A stretch of 64,000 nt of DNA, taken from positions 1 to 64,000 of the forward strand of contig JAKSKV010000005.1 in assembly GCA_024401555.1 (NCBI GenBank). The letters run 5' to 3'. The position numbers and the translations under genes are program-made. Positions 19,935 through 28,513 of the stretch are shown one piece after another. The stretch comes from Paludibacteraceae bacterium. Its GTDB lineage: Bacteria; Bacteroidota; Bacteroidia; Bacteroidales; Paludibacteraceae. Within the stretch, counting starts at the first letter, position 1; every line of letters starts with the position of its first letter. The notes under the pieces were generated by a model, which worked only from the letters and a program-made list of their open reading frames with translations, was not told where the DNA came from and did no database searches.

Positions 19935-20690
19935 CTATACGGTTCTACGTACCACGAAGATGCTCACCTCATAAAGGAGGACTATCGGCAAAGCCACCAC
20001 CATCAACGTAAAGACATCAGAAGTAGGCGTAATGATAGCCGAGAGGATCAAGACAACCACAAAGGCGTGACGACGGTGAGCCGCCATCCAAGAGGCATCC
20101 AAAATACCGAACTTCGCCAAGAGCCAACAGACAATCGGAATCTCAAACATCACCCCCATCATCAGGCAAAGCATCAGAAGCGTGGATATATAGGACTCCA
20201 AGCTAATCATATTACTCACCTCGGCACTCACCTGATAGGTGCCCAAAAACCGAAACGTAAGGGGGAAAATCACAAAGTAGGCGAGCAAAACGCCCAAGAC
20301 AAACAACAGGTAACCCGACACGACCACGGGCAGCGTATAACGCCTCTCCCGTTCGTACAAAGCGGGCGAGACGAAATCAAATATCTTATAGACGATATAG
20401 GGCGACGCACACAAAATGCCCGCGCAAAACGAGACCTTCATATGGGTAATGAACTGCTGGGCAAGCCCCGTGTTGATCAACTGAACGGAGAAATCCTCCA
20501 TTCCGCCTCCCATCGACTCCGAAAGCCGGCCTAACAATCTGTAAAAGATAAAACCATTCTCCTTCGGCGCCAGAACGACACCAAAGAGTTCATCCTTGAG
20601 CAGAAACGCCACGACCGCAGCCACAACGACCACAACCAGCATACGCACGATCGTGTCGCGGAGTTCGTCCAAATGGTCCCAGAAGGTCAT
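19935..20690 (-). CDS. tatC: Twin-arginine translocase subunit TatC
   Basis: TatC is the multi-span receptor that binds twin-arginine signal peptides of folded proteins. The 251-aa product starts with the family hallmark [11 protein letters not shown] and has six membrane segments; the conserved SPALYERERRY and FEIPIVCWLLAKFGI regions are present. Its ATG overlaps the tatA stop by one base (TAATG), implying translational coupling. No tatB is present, as is usual in Bacteroidota, where TatA and TatC suffice. Confidence 0.95.
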   Translation of the reverse strand: MTFWDHLDELRDTIVRMLVVVVVAAVVAFLLKDELFGVVLAPKENGFIFYRLLGRLSESMGGGMEDFSVQLINTGLAQQFITHMKVSFCAGILCASPYIVYKIFDFVSPALYERERRYTLPVVVSGYLLFVLGVLLAYFVIFPLTFRFLGTYQVSAEVSNMISLESYISTLLMLCLMMGVMFEIPIVCWLLAKFGILDASWMAAHRRHAFVVVLILSAIITPTSDVFTLMVVALPIVLLYEVSIFVVRRTV

Positions 20691-20899
20691 TATTTATCGG
20701 AAGATTCGTTCTCTTTCTTCTCCTCTTTGCCAGACTCGTCCTCCACACCGTTCAAGCCATCTTTGAAACTCTTCACGCCTTTGCCCAAACCGCGCATCAA
20801 CTCAGGGATTTTCTTTCCACCGAAAAGAAGCAACACAACCAAGGCGATCACCAAGATCTCCTGAAGACCTAAACTACCTAAAAAAAGCAATGTATTCAT
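20690..20899 (-). CDS. tatA: Twin-arginine translocase subunit TatA
   Basis: The 69-aa product has one N-terminal membrane helix ([17 protein letters not shown]). The FGxxKxP hinge ([10 protein letters not shown]) follows, then the amphipathic helix [14 protein letters not shown] and an acidic and basic tail, all typical of TatA. TatA oligomers form the pore used by TatC. The ATG at 20897-20899 is chosen; an upstream extension in the same frame lacks family similarity. An exact -7 box on the minus strand (TATCTTTG, 20986-20979) lies upstream and probably drives tatAC. Confidence 0.93.
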   Translation of the reverse strand: MNTLLFLGSLGLQEILVIALVVLLLFGGKKIPELMRGLGKGVKSFKDGLNGVEDESGKEEKKENESSDK

Positions 20900-21113
20900 A
20901 TCGTATATTGTAAAAGGCGTCGAGAACGTCCCTCGCCCAAGCGTTTCCAAACGGACAAGTCTGCCAAGAAACATACCGCAAAGATAAAAACTTTCAGCCG
21001 AACTTCCTCACAATCCGCACTATATTAAACAGATATACTCCTCGCCCAGCGCCGCCGCCCGCACGAGTCAAAAATATCCACTGCGCCAGAAGCATGAACA
21101 TCTAATTTTTTAT

Positions 21114-21121
21114 TAAATTTG
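21114..21121 (+). promoter_or_regulatory. -7 promoter box for thrS
   Basis: TAAATTTG matches TAnnTTTG, 58 bp before the thrS ATG. No clear -33 element is seen. The short leader shows no T-box features. Confidence 0.5.
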
Positions 21122-21178
21122 CACACTAATTTTAATAACACGGGTGGCGTTTGTAGGTCACCCACAAAAGAAAAAGAT

Positions 21179-23128
21179 ATGATTAAAGTTACATTCCCAG
21201 ACGGATCCGTTCGTGAGTATGAAAACGGCACCACTGGTATGCAGATTGCGGAAAGCATCAGCTCAAGATTGGCACAAGATGTGCTTTCCATTAGTGTAAA
21301 CGACGAGGTGAGAGATTTGAACCGTCCTATCAACGAGGATTGTTCCATCAAGTTGCACAAGTTCGAGGACGAAGAGGGTAAGCACACCTTCTGGCACACA
21401 TCGGCTCACTTGATGGCACAAGCCATCCAAATGCTCTACCCTAACGCAAAATTCGGTATCGGTCCGGCTATCGAGAACGGTTTCTACTACGACATCGATT
21501 TCGGAACAGAGATTTTGAAAGAGGCTGATTTCGCCGCTATCGAGAAGAAGATGGCAGAGATCGTAGCCACCAAACAGACCTTGACCCGCAAGGAGATCTC
21601 CAAGGCAGACGCTTTGAAGATGTTCGGTGACAGAGGAGAGGTTTACAAGACTGAGTTGATCAGCGAATTGGAGGATGGAAAGATCACCCTTTACGAGCAA
21701 GGATCCTTCACAGACCTTTGCCGCGGTCCTCACTTGCCAGACGTATCCCCTATCAAGGCAATAAAGATCACCTCATTGGCCGGCGCATACTGGCGCGGCG
21801 ACGAGAAGAGAAAACAATTGACACGTCTATACGCCATCACCTTCCCTAAAAAGAAGATGTTGGACGAGTACCTTGCCTTGATGGAAGAGGCTAAGAAGCG
21901 TGACCACCGTAAGATCGGCAAGGAGCTCGGTTTGTTCATGTTCACCGATATGGTCGGCAAGGGATTGCCAATGTGGTTGCCAAAGGGTACTGCCCTCCGC
22001 CTCCGCTTGGAGGATTTCTTGAAGAGAATCCAAAAGAAGTTCGGTTACCAACAGGTAATGACTCCGCACATCGGAAACAAGGATTTGTACGTGACATCAG
22101 GACACTGGGACCACTACGGAGCAGACAGCTTCCAACCTATCACCACTCCTGAGGAGGGCGAGATTTACTTGCTGAAACCAATGAACTGCCCTCACCACTG
22201 TATGATCTACAAACACCAACCGCGCTCATACCGCGACCTTCCATTGCGTTTGGCGGAGTTCGGTACCGTATATCGTTACGAGCAAAGTGGCGAGTTGCAC
22301 GGCTTGACCCGTGTACGTTCATTCACACAAGACGACGCGCACATCTACTGCCGTCCAGACCAAGTGAAGGACGAGTTCATCCGCGTGATGGACATCATCT
22401 CCATCATCTTCAAGGCATTGGATTTCCAAAACTTCGAGGCACAAATCTCATTGCGCGACCCTAACAACAAGACCAAGTATGTGGGCAGCGACGAGAACTG
22501 GGCAAAGGCTGAGGCTGCAATCGTTGAGGCTTGCAAGGAAAAGAACATGCCAGCAAGAGTAGAATACGGAGAGGCTGCTTTCTATGGACCTAAGTTGGAC
22601 TTCATGGTGAAGGACGCTATCGGCCGTCGTTGGCAATTGGGTACCATCCAAGTAGATTACAACTTGCCAGAGCGTTTCGGCTTGGAGTATGTTGGCGAGG
22701 ATAACCAAAAGCACAGACCAGTCATGATCCACCGTGCGCCATTCGGTTCTATGGAGCGTTTCGTGGCTGTGTTGATCGAGCACACTGGCGGTAAATTCCC
22801 ATTGTGGTTGACTCCTGAGCAAGTGGTGGTATTGCCTATCAGCGAGAAATTCAACGATTATGCGCAAAAAGTGGTTGAATACTTGGACGCTAACGATATC
22901 CGCGCGATCGTGGACGACCGTAACGAGAAGATCGGACGTAAGATCCGCGACAATGAGGTGAAGAGAATCCCTTACATGTTGATCGTCGGCGAGAAAGAGG
23001 CTGAGAACCAAGAGGTGTCAGTCAGAAAGCAAGGTGGAGAAGACCTCGGTTCCGTGAAGTTGACAGACTTCGCCGCTAATGTAACCGCAGAGGTTGAATC
23101 CATGATCAACAGCTGGCAAAAGAACTAA
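21179..23128 (+). CDS. thrS: Threonyl-tRNA synthetase
   Basis: This 649-aa class II synthetase charges tRNA-Thr. The TGS domain is N-terminal ([17 protein letters not shown]). The editing domain has the HxxxH motif HTSAH. The catalytic core has MNCPHHC with a zinc-binding Cys, [12 protein letters not shown] and RGFT-like RSFTQDDAH. The anticodon-binding domain is C-terminal ([14 protein letters not shown]). The ATG at 21179 is chosen over one 60 bp upstream because the TGS domain begins there. Glu is almost always coded GAG, which suits the CTC tRNA-Glu nearby. It has its own terminator before infC. Confidence 0.97.
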   Translation: MIKVTFPDGSVREYENGTTGMQIAESISSRLAQDVLSISVNDEVRDLNRPINEDCSIKLHKFEDEEGKHTFWHTSAHLMAQAIQMLYPNAKFGIGPAIENGFYYDIDFGTEILKEADFAAIEKKMAEIVATKQTLTRKEISKADALKMFGDRGEVYKTELISELEDGKITLYEQGSFTDLCRGPHLPDVSPIKAIKITSLAGAYWRGDEKRKQLTRLYAITFPKKKMLDEYLALMEEAKKRDHRKIGKELGLFMFTDMVGKGLPMWLPKGTALRLRLEDFLKRIQKKFGYQQVMTPHIGNKDLYVTSGHWDHYGADSFQPITTPEEGEIYLLKPMNCPHHCMIYKHQPRSYRDLPLRLAEFGTVYRYEQSGELHGLTRVRSFTQDDAHIYCRPDQVKDEFIRVMDIISIIFKALDFQNFEAQISLRDPNNKTKYVGSDENWAKAEAAIVEACKEKNMPARVEYGEAAFYGPKLDFMVKDAIGRRWQLGTIQVDYNLPERFGLEYVGEDNQKHRPVMIHRAPFGSMERFVAVLIEHTGGKFPLWLTPEQVVVLPISEKFNDYAQKVVEYLDANDIRAIVDDRNEKIGRKIRDNEVKRIPYMLIVGEKEAENQEVSVRKQGGEDLGSVKLTDFAANVTAEVESMINSWQKN

Positions 23129-23151
23129 GATTCTTTCGTTACCATAAACGG

Positions 23152-23176
23152 AAAGGCGGCCTGATGGCCGCCTTTT
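23152..23176 (+). terminator. thrS terminator
   Basis: AAAGGCGGCC (23152-23161) pairs with GGCCGCCTTT (23166-23175) around TGAT, followed by T-rich sequence. It separates thrS from infC, which are joined in some other phyla. Confidence 0.85.
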
Positions 23177-23298
23177 CTTATGGCAATAACGAGCCATTGC
23201 TCACTATTAGTCGGCAAAAAGATAACCACCCGTAAAAAAAACGACAATTAAGTCAAAAGAAAAAGGTTCGAAATAGCATTTAGTTCAGTTAAAATTAC

Positions 23299-23306
23299 TA
23301 AATTTG
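23299..23306 (+). promoter_or_regulatory. -7 box and leader of infC-rpmI-rplT
   Basis: TAAATTTG fits the -7 consensus. The leader runs from about 23313 to 23415. It contains a possible long-loop stem (GTGGC at 23327-23331 with GCCAC at 23360-23364), a candidate for ribosomal-protein feedback. Confidence 0.5.
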
Positions 23307-23401
23307 CAGTCGATTTTAAAGAATCGGTGGCGAACGGGCATGCGCAAAGCAGAACAATTGCCACATAACAATTTGATAGTCAATAAGTTTAACTAAACAA
23401 T

Positions 23402-23407
23402 AGGAGG
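23402..23407 (+). promoter_or_regulatory. Strong Shine-Dalgarno before the ATC start of infC
   Basis: AGGAGG is complete and lies 8 nt before ATC (23416-23418). Such a perfect site is rare in this window and settles the non-standard start. Confidence 0.75.
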
Positions 23408-23415
23408 AAACAGTT

Positions 23416-23991
23416 ATCGCAACAAAACCTTTCATAAAGAGAACAGATGCGAAGGTCGCAGGTGCTAACGGAAGCACAGGAAAAGAGGCGCACCGCATCA
23501 ATGATCGAATCCGTGAAAAAGAGGTTCGCCTCGTAGGAGAGAACGTCGAACAAGGTGTGTATTCAATCGAAGAGGCACTTCGTATCGCCGACGAACAAGA
23601 GTTGGATTTGATTGAGATTTCTCCGAATGCAGTTCCTCCTGTATGTAGAATTGCAGACTATCAAAAATTCTTGTACCAACAGAAGAAGAAAGAGAAGGAG
23701 ATGAAGGCCAAAGCCACTAAGGTGGTGGTGAAGGAGATTCGTTTCGGACCTCAAACTGATGATCACGACTACGACTTTAAGTTGAAGCATGCGATTGGAT
23801 TCCTCCAGGAGGGTGCGAAATTGAAGGCGTATGTATTCTTCAAAGGACGTTCCATCCTATTCAAGGAGCAAGGCGAGGTTCTCTTGTTGAGATTCGCCAA
23901 TGACTTGGAGGAGTATGCTAAGGTGGACCAACTGCCTCAGTTGGAGGGTAAGAGAATGATCATCCAACTCTCTCCAAAGAAGAAAAAATAA
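23416..23991 (+). CDS. infC: Translation initiation factor IF-3, ATC start codon
   Basis: IF-3 binds the 30S subunit and rejects wrong starts. No ATG, GTG or TTG gives the full protein: the first ATG-type starts fall inside the N-domain. In frame upstream lies the canonical N-domain ([18 protein letters not shown], then [12 protein letters not shown]), which runs back to ATC at 23416 with AGGAGG 8 nt before it. That gives 191 aa. The linker and C-domain follow ([54 protein letters not shown]). Use of a rare AUU/AUC start is the known autoregulation device of infC: IF-3 represses its own mRNA. It leads an operon with rpmI and rplT. Confidence 0.93.
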   Translation: MATKPFIKRTDAKVAGANGSTGKEAHRINDRIREKEVRLVGENVEQGVYSIEEALRIADEQELDLIEISPNAVPPVCRIADYQKFLYQQKKKEKEMKAKATKVVVKEIRFGPQTDDHDYDFKLKHAIGFLQEGAKLKAYVFFKGRSILFKEQGEVLLLRFANDLEEYAKVDQLPQLEGKRMIIQLSPKKKK

Positions 23992-24029
23992 GAATTTTCT
24001 TAATATACATTTAATTTAATTTCAAAACA

Positions 24030-24227
24030 ATGCCAAAAGTAAAGACTAATTCCGGTGCCAAAAAGAGGTTTGCCCTTACCGGATCAGGAAAGATTAAGAG
24101 AAAGCATGCGTTCAAACGTCACATTTTGACTAAAAAGACTAAGAAGCAAAAGTTGGGATTGACTCACAGCACAGTTGTATCATCAGCTGATGTTAAGAGC
24201 GTAAAGAGCATGCTTTGCTTGCGTTAA
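24030..24227 (+). CDS. rpmI: 50S ribosomal protein bL35
   Basis: The 65-aa basic protein has the family start [31 protein letters not shown] in compressed form: [14 protein letters not shown], then [11 protein letters not shown], then [11 protein letters not shown]. It is 38 bp after infC and 75 bp before rplT, the standard order. Confidence 0.97.
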   Translation: MPKVKTNSGAKKRFALTGSGKIKRKHAFKRHILTKKTKKQKLGLTHSTVVSSADVKSVKSMLCLR

Positions 24228-24302
24228 ACTAATTATTAATCGATTGTTTAGCATGAAGTTCTCATTCAATTGAGGCGCTAACGGTCACAAAAATTTAAGA
24301 AA

Positions 24303-24653
24303 ATGCCAAGATCAGTAAATCACGTTGCTTCAAGAGCAAAGAGAAAGAAAATTTTGAAACTCACCAGAGGTTACTATGGTGCAAGAAAGAACGTTTGGAC
24401 AGTAGCAAAGAACACTTGGGAGAAGGGTCTTTTGTATGCTTTCCGCGATCGTAAGAATAAAAAGCGTAACTTCCGCGCATTGTGGATCCAACGTATCAAC
24501 GCAGCTGCTCGTTTGGAGGGTATGTCATACTCTCAATTGATGGGCGCTATCCACAAGTCAGGTATCGAGATGAACCGTAAGGTTTTGGCTGATTTGGCCA
24601 TGAACCAACCTGAGGCATTCAAGGCAGTTGTTGCTAAGGTAAAGAACGCTTAA
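24303..24653 (+). CDS. rplT: 50S ribosomal protein bL20
   Basis: The 116-aa product starts [19 protein letters not shown] and has [14 protein letters not shown] and [11 protein letters not shown], all hallmarks of bL20, an early assembly protein binding 23S rRNA. In many bacteria L20 represses this operon by binding the mRNA. It is the last gene and is followed by a strong terminator. Confidence 0.97.
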   Translation: MPRSVNHVASRAKRKKILKLTRGYYGARKNVWTVAKNTWEKGLLYAFRDRKNKKRNFRALWIQRINAAARLEGMSYSQLMGAIHKSGIEMNRKVLADLAMNQPEAFKAVVAKVKNA

Positions 24654-24672
24654 TAACGGTTTTACCCATACA

Positions 24673-24708
24673 AAAAAGAGGTTTCCTTTGGAAGCCTCTT
24701 TTTTTTTG
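24673..24708 (+). terminator. Terminator of infC-rpmI-rplT
   Basis: AAGAGGTTTCC pairs with GGAAGCCTCTT (one G-T pair) around a TTT loop, followed by T9. Confidence 0.85.
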
Positions 24709-24754
24709 CGCCATAGCCAACGACATCCGACCGCGGACACTCTCACCTACCCGC

Positions 24755-24795
24755 CTAAAAAACAACGCAGGAGGCCCCAACGAGACCTCCTGCGT
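24755..24795 (-). terminator. Terminator of the small-peptide gene
   Basis: ACGCAGGAGG (24765-24774) pairs perfectly with CCTCCTGCGT (24786-24795). On the minus strand the stem is followed by TTGTTTTTTAGG. Confidence 0.8.
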
Positions 24796-24854
24796 AATTG
24801 TGCCATACCTTTATAGGCACACATTACCCATTATCGACTTACCTACGTGGACGA

Positions 24855-25085
24855 TTACTCAAAAAAAGCTTGTTGTGCGTCTTCTGCAGATGATGAATTG
24901 ATGATGGATGAGAACAATTGATCTCCACCCAAAGTTTCTTCTACTGGCTCTTGAAGAATCATGTCTGGCTCTGGCTCTGCGTTTGCCGCACTAAGCTCAC
25001 AAGTATTGTTCAAGTGATTTTGATAAACTACTGCTGCGATAGCACAAACACCCAACACTGATAAAATTGCGATTCCTTTTCTCAT
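24855..25085 (-). CDS. Small exported peptide, resembles the NVEALA family
   Basis: The 76-aa product has a basic start (MRKG), one hydrophobic segment (IAILSVLGVCAIAAVVY), then LNNTCELSAANAEPEPD and an acidic, Ser-rich tail ending AFFE. The layout recalls the small Bacteroidota NVEALA peptides: signal-like helix, short spacer, then an Asn-Val-Glu-Ala-like motif, here SAANAEP. The motif match is partial, so this is a resemblance only. The gene has an excellent own promoter and its own strong terminator, which argues that it is a real and well-expressed single gene. Function of such peptides is poorly known. Confidence 0.72.
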   Translation of the reverse strand: MRKGIAILSVLGVCAIAAVVYQNHLNNTCELSAANAEPEPDMILQEPVEETLGGDQLFSSIINSSSAEDAQQAFFE

Positions 25086-25157
25086 GGCCGTAAAATTTTA
25101 GTTTGACTTACCATTAATAACACTGATTTGAGTGACATCATCATCAACTCAACAATT

Positions 25158-25189
25158 CAAACTTACTCTATATTCGCACAATCTCCAAA
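25158..25189 (-). promoter_or_regulatory. Promoter of the small-peptide gene
   Basis: Minus-strand TTTG (25189-25186), 20 bp, then TAAGTTTG (25165-25158). The start site is near 25151. It falls on an inverted repeat TTGAGT-N13-ACTCAA (25128-25152) that may form a leader hairpin or bind a regulator. Confidence 0.7.
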
Positions 25190-25486
25190 CTTCCGAGCGG
25201 TTATTTTCCCACATCCACTCACTATTTATCGGATAATAACTGAACCTGTTTTTATAGGCATATATACCTTCCAAACCTATTAGAATCCCTCAATAAGCGT
25301 TTTATAGGGACAAAATCAATGTTAAAAAACAACTTATTGAATGTGAGTGCCATATTATATGTTACAGAACAATAAATCAAAACATATTTTAGAATTTCAG
25401 CCGTCAAGAAATAAAAAATCATAAAAAAAGAGACTCTTCTACCGCTATTGCCAGCCACATAAGCATCCATTTTCAGACGAAAAGAT

Positions 25487-25494
25487 TATCTTTG
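25487..25494 (+). promoter_or_regulatory. -7 promoter box for the MFS gene
   Basis: TATCTTTG matches the consensus 45 bp before the ATG; no clear -33 element. Confidence 0.45.
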
Positions 25495-25539
25495 AATATT
25501 GGTTACAACATATAATAGTATCAGTACAAATAGACACCT

Positions 25540-26808
25540 ATGAATCATCAAAAGAGATCCCCTTGGGCTTGGGTTCCCTCGCTCTACTTTGCGGAGGGCA
25601 TCCCCTATGTCATCGCAGCGACCACCTTCGCCCTTATCATGTATAAAAGGTTAGGTATGTCCAATGCAGACGCCGCACTATATACCAGTTGGCTCTACCT
25701 GCCATGGGTCATCAAGCCATTTTGGAGCCCTTTCGTGGATATCATGAAGACCAAACGGTGGTGGATCATCGCTATGCAGTTCCTCATAGGAGCTGGATTA
25801 GCTGGCGTCGCATTCTGCATACCGACAGACTTTTGGCTCCAAAGCACTTTGGCAATCCTCTGGTTGGTGGCTTTCGGCTCCGCCACACACGACATTTCGG
25901 CGGACGGATTCTATATGTTGGCCCTGAACGACAATCAGCAATCGCTCTTCGTGGGCATCCGTAGCACCTTCTACCGTATCTCCATGATTGTGGGACAGGG
26001 TGCCTTGGTAATGTTGGCTGGATATTTGGAGGAGAAGACCAATAACATACCTATTTCATGGAGCATCACCTTCTTGACTAGCGCGGGTATCTTTCTGGCC
26101 CTCGCGGTTTACCACTTTTTTGTATTGCCCAAGCCAAACAACGACCAAAGCGTACAAGGAAAGGAGCCAATCAAATCGTTCTTCTCCTCTTTCGGCAGTT
26201 TCTTCTCCCAAAAGGGCATTCTGCTCTCATTGGCATTCATCCTGCTGTTCCGTTTAGGAGAAGCCCAACTTACGAAGATAGCCACCCCTTTCCTATTGGA
26301 TAGTCTGGAGGCTGGCGGACTGGGACTCTCCACCAAAGAGATTGGTTTCGCCTACGGCACCGTCGGGGTCATCGCACTCACTTTAGGAGGCATTTTAGGC
26401 GGCATCGTGGCTGCCAAAGGTGGATTACGTAAATGGATCTTACCGATGGCGCTTGCGATGAATGTGCCGAACCTGCTATACGTATTCTTGTCCTACACTC
26501 AACCTGAAAGTTACGGACTCATCTGCACATTCGTGGCGATCGAGCAATTTGGTTACGGATTTGGATACACAGCCTTCATGCTCTACCTTATTTACATCTC
26601 CAGAGGAGAATACTCCACTTCGCACTACGCGATTTGTACGGGATTCATGGCCTTGGGAATGATGCTTCCCGGCATGGTGGCAGGATGGATTGAGAAGCAA
26701 TTGGGTTATAACAACTTCTTCATCTGGGTATGTATCTGCACGATTCCCGGCATCGTGCTTGCCACAATGCTGAAAATCGATCCTTCGTTCGGAAAGAAGG
26801 AGGAATAA
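25540..26808 (+). CDS. AmpG-like major facilitator transporter
   Basis: The 422-aa product has twelve predicted membrane segments. It opens with PWAWVPSLYFAEGIPYVI, an AmpG-type start, and has the conserved loop WSPFVDIMKTKRWW after helix 2 and SATHDISADGFY in helix 4. AmpG proteins import anhydro-muropeptides for peptidoglycan recycling. Bacteroidota carry several AmpG-like paralogues, so the exact substrate is open. It appears to be a single-gene unit, with a REP-like hairpin directly after it. Confidence 0.82.
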   Translation: MNHQKRSPWAWVPSLYFAEGIPYVIAATTFALIMYKRLGMSNADAALYTSWLYLPWVIKPFWSPFVDIMKTKRWWIIAMQFLIGAGLAGVAFCIPTDFWLQSTLAILWLVAFGSATHDISADGFYMLALNDNQQSLFVGIRSTFYRISMIVGQGALVMLAGYLEEKTNNIPISWSITFLTSAGIFLALAVYHFFVLPKPNNDQSVQGKEPIKSFFSSFGSFFSQKGILLSLAFILLFRLGEAQLTKIATPFLLDSLEAGGLGLSTKEIGFAYGTVGVIALTLGGILGGIVAAKGGLRKWILPMALAMNVPNLLYVFLSYTQPESYGLICTFVAIEQFGYGFGYTAFMLYLIYISRGEYSTSHYAICTGFMALGMMLPGMVAGWIEKQLGYNNFFIWVCICTIPGIVLATMLKIDPSFGKKEE

Positions 26809-26818
26809 GACATCACCT

Positions 26819-26848
26819 GTAGGGGCGTATGCGATACGCCCCTTCTAC
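26819..26848. repeat. REP-like palindrome, possible terminator
   Basis: AGGGGCGTAT (26821-26830) pairs perfectly with ATACGCCCCT (26834-26843) around GCG; GTA/TAC extend it at both ends. GC-rich palindromes of this GGGGCG type are dispersed repeats in many genomes. Only this copy is in the window. It may end MFS transcription. Confidence 0.55.
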
Positions 26849-27002
26849 GGGGAGATTCGCTAGTATAGCAAAGAAAATCCATCTGACTAAAATCAAAAAT
26901 TATATATGTTTTTATAATTCATCAAAACATATTATCTTTGTGAACTTTAAACATCTGCCTCAAGCACGATGTCTATCTGTCAAATAATTTATTACCAGCA
27001 TT

Positions 27003-27329
27003 ATGCAAAAAGAGACTACCCAATTGCAACATTACTCACAAGAGAGTATACAACAGAGAATCCTTACCATCCGAGGACAACAAATCATCATGGACGCAGA
27101 CCTTGCGGATTTCTATCAAGTTAAAACTATTGCACTAAACCAAGCAGTCAAACGAAACGAAGCTCGCTTCCCTGAACGATATCGGTTTCAATTGACCGCA
27201 ATAGAAAAAGAGGAACTTATCACAAAATGTGATAGGTTCAAAATGTCACTAAAAGATTTAGGGAAACGATGGTTCTCGGTAGACATCATCACCGAGCATA
27301 CAGCCGACGAGTTATTGGCACGGTTGTAG
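27003..27329 (+). CDS. Truncated ORF6N (KilA-N class) domain protein
   Basis: Residues 18-85 fit the ORF6N DNA-binding domain found in phage and mobile-element proteins: ILTIRGQQIIMDADLADFY, then LNQAVKRNEARFPERYRFQL and EELITKCDRFKMSLK. In full-length relatives the next segment is a conserved PYAFTEQG-like stretch and a longer C-terminus. Here it is replaced by 24 unrelated residues, and none of the three forward frames restores it. The 108-aa product therefore looks like a remnant, cut where the repeat-rich region begins. A -7 box (TATCTTTG, 26933-26940) lies upstream. Confidence 0.7.
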   Translation: MQKETTQLQHYSQESIQQRILTIRGQQIIMDADLADFYQVKTIALNQAVKRNEARFPERYRFQLTAIEKEELITKCDRFKMSLKDLGKRWFSVDIITEHTADELLARL

Positions 27330-27343
27330 TTACTCTCACAGAA

Positions 27344-27411
27344 GGTACAGCCTTCCAGGCTGATGTTTGCTGTGGTGCATCTCTAACCGAGGGCGATGCC
27401 CCCGGTTACTC
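27344..27411 (+). repeat. Direct repeat flanking rpn, copy 1
   Basis: A 68-bp unit with two hairpins: CAGCCT-TCC-AGGCTG, and a GC-rich CCGAGGGC-GAT-GCCCCCGG. It aligns with copy 2 over its whole length, identical in GGTACAGCC, AGGCTGAT, GTGGTGC and the last 24 bases (CCGAGGGCGATG then CCCCCGGTTACTC). Confidence 0.8.
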
Positions 27412-27569
27412 AGATAGTGCCTTCCAGGCACTGCACGGAGGCTTAACTACCTCACCATTTCACGACGGAGCATCTGCCACACCAGAGGGTGCGACAACGA
27501 ATCGACATCATCAATGTATTATTTTTCGAGGAATTTTCATTGTAATAATTACACATAAAATAATTTTTC

Positions 27570-27577
27570 TATCTTTG
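27570..27577 (+). promoter_or_regulatory. -7 promoter box for rpn
   Basis: TATCTTTG fits the consensus, 67 bp before the chosen ATG, in an AT-rich stretch. No exact -33 TTTG. Confidence 0.5.
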
Positions 27578-27643
27578 CATCCAGGATTACTTGTTTTGCA
27601 AGAAATCTTCCTTTTTTGTTTATTTTTTAATTTATTTCAGACA

Positions 27644-28513
27644 ATGGCAAAATTTATCGATTTACGATGCGATTTCGGCTTCAAGTATTGTATGCAAGAC
27701 GAAATCGTGATGAAATCTTTCCTGAATGCTATTCTGGAGGGTGAAACCGACAGAATAACGAGTGTCAAATTTGAAAACGTCGAGGTTCCAAGAGAGAACG
27801 AACGACAGCGAGGTGTCACGTTCGATCTTCTGTGCACGACCGAGAAGGGCGAAAAGATCCTGATCGAGATGCAGAACGCCTCGCAGACCTATTTCAAGAC
27901 GCGCGCGACGTTCTACATCTATCAGCTCATGAAGAACCTAATACCGAAAGGCTTCAAGTGGGAAAAGATGGAGCATGACATTCCTCGCATCTTCGGCATC
28001 TTTATCATGGGGCAACGCGATGCGTACCTTACCAAGGCGGTGACACGGACGAGCGTCTATGACCGTGACGAACTTACCGAGTTTTGGGACCGTAATCATA
28101 ATTTTTATATATCTTTGCCTAAGTTCAAATTGGACAAGGAAAAGATAACGACCAAAGACATTTGGCTGCACATGTTTAAAGAGATGGGTAATATGGAAAG
28201 GATAGACGAATCTGTATATGATAGAGCCGACGAAGGGCTTCTCCGCTTGATCGAGAAGGCCAAGGTCTCTGCCCTCTCGGAGGAGGAGCAGAAGCTCTAC
28301 GACGCCAGCATGAAGTTGCTCGAAGACGAGATCGACATGGAGGAGCATGGGTACAAGCGTGGGGTGAAGGATGGTATAGAAAAAGGCATCGCACAAGGGA
28401 AAGCGGAAGGCATATCCGATGTTGTAAGAAAAATGGTTCAGCACAATGTGCCCATCGAAGATATTATCCTATTTTCAGGACTTTCAAAGGAAGAAATCGA
28501 GGCTTTAAAATAA
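27644..28513 (+). CDS. Rpn-family PD-(D/E)XK nuclease / putative transposase
   Basis: The 289-aa product opens with MAKFIDLRCDFGFKYC, typical of the PDDEXK_2 group. The nuclease core has Asp in VTFDLLCTTEKGE and the E-x-Q pair in ILIEMQNASQ. FYISLPKFKL follows, then a helical, Lys/Glu-rich C-terminus with GKAEGISDVVRKMV. Family knowledge: E. coli Rpn proteins are DNA nucleases linked to recombination and phage defence, and some encode a C-terminal antitoxin from an internal start. The ATG at 27644 is chosen because the longer open frame upstream crosses the repeat. It lies between two direct repeats. In-frame ATGs at 28172, 28184 and 28193 follow an internal -7 box. Confidence 0.85.
   Translation: MAKFIDLRCDFGFKYCMQDEIVMKSFLNAILEGETDRITSVKFENVEVPRENERQRGVTFDLLCTTEKGEKILIEMQNASQTYFKTRATFYIYQLMKNLIPKGFKWEKMEHDIPRIFGIFIMGQRDAYLTKAVTRTSVYDRDELTEFWDRNHNFYISLPKFKLDKEKITTKDIWLHMFKEMGNMERIDESVYDRADEGLLRLIEKAKVSALSEEEQKLYDASMKLLEDEIDMEEHGYKRGVKDGIEKGIAQGKAEGISDVVRKMVQHNVPIEDIILFSGLSKEEIEALK

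Larger units (their letters stand above)
25086..25539. other. Intergenic region between the small-peptide and MFS genes
   Basis: This 454-bp AT-rich region holds the minus-strand promoter at 25158-25189 and the plus-strand -7 box at 25487-25494. A 72-codon minus-strand frame at 25252-25470 has no start context or protein-like composition that I trust. I see nothing else. Confidence 0.55.
27330..27643. other. Repeat-rich stretch between ORF6N and rpn genes
   Basis: It contains direct-repeat copy 1 (27344-27411). Next comes a second hairpin (AGTGCCT-TCC-AGGCACT, from about 27416) and a diverged partial unit around 27468-27500. The end is AT-rich and carries the rpn promoter. The frame of rpn stays open through it for 125 codons, but composition shows this is non-coding. 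Confidence 0.6.

Noticed and set aside
19935..20899. Hidden tatB
   Set aside because: Only one TatA-like helix protein is present before tatC; it has the TatA hinge and length, and there is no room for another gene.
21061..21178. T-box or riboswitch before thrS
   Set aside because: The leader is short, with no T-box motif, specifier hairpin or terminator; T-boxes are not expected in this phylum.
25252..25470. 72-codon minus-strand frame upstream of the small-peptide gene
   Set aside because: AT-rich with chance composition, no start-site context, and overlaps no recognised domain.
27269..27643. 125-codon in-frame extension upstream of rpn
   Set aside because: It crosses the hairpin repeat and an AT-rich promoter with a -7 box at 27570; the Rpn domain begins at MAKFIDL.
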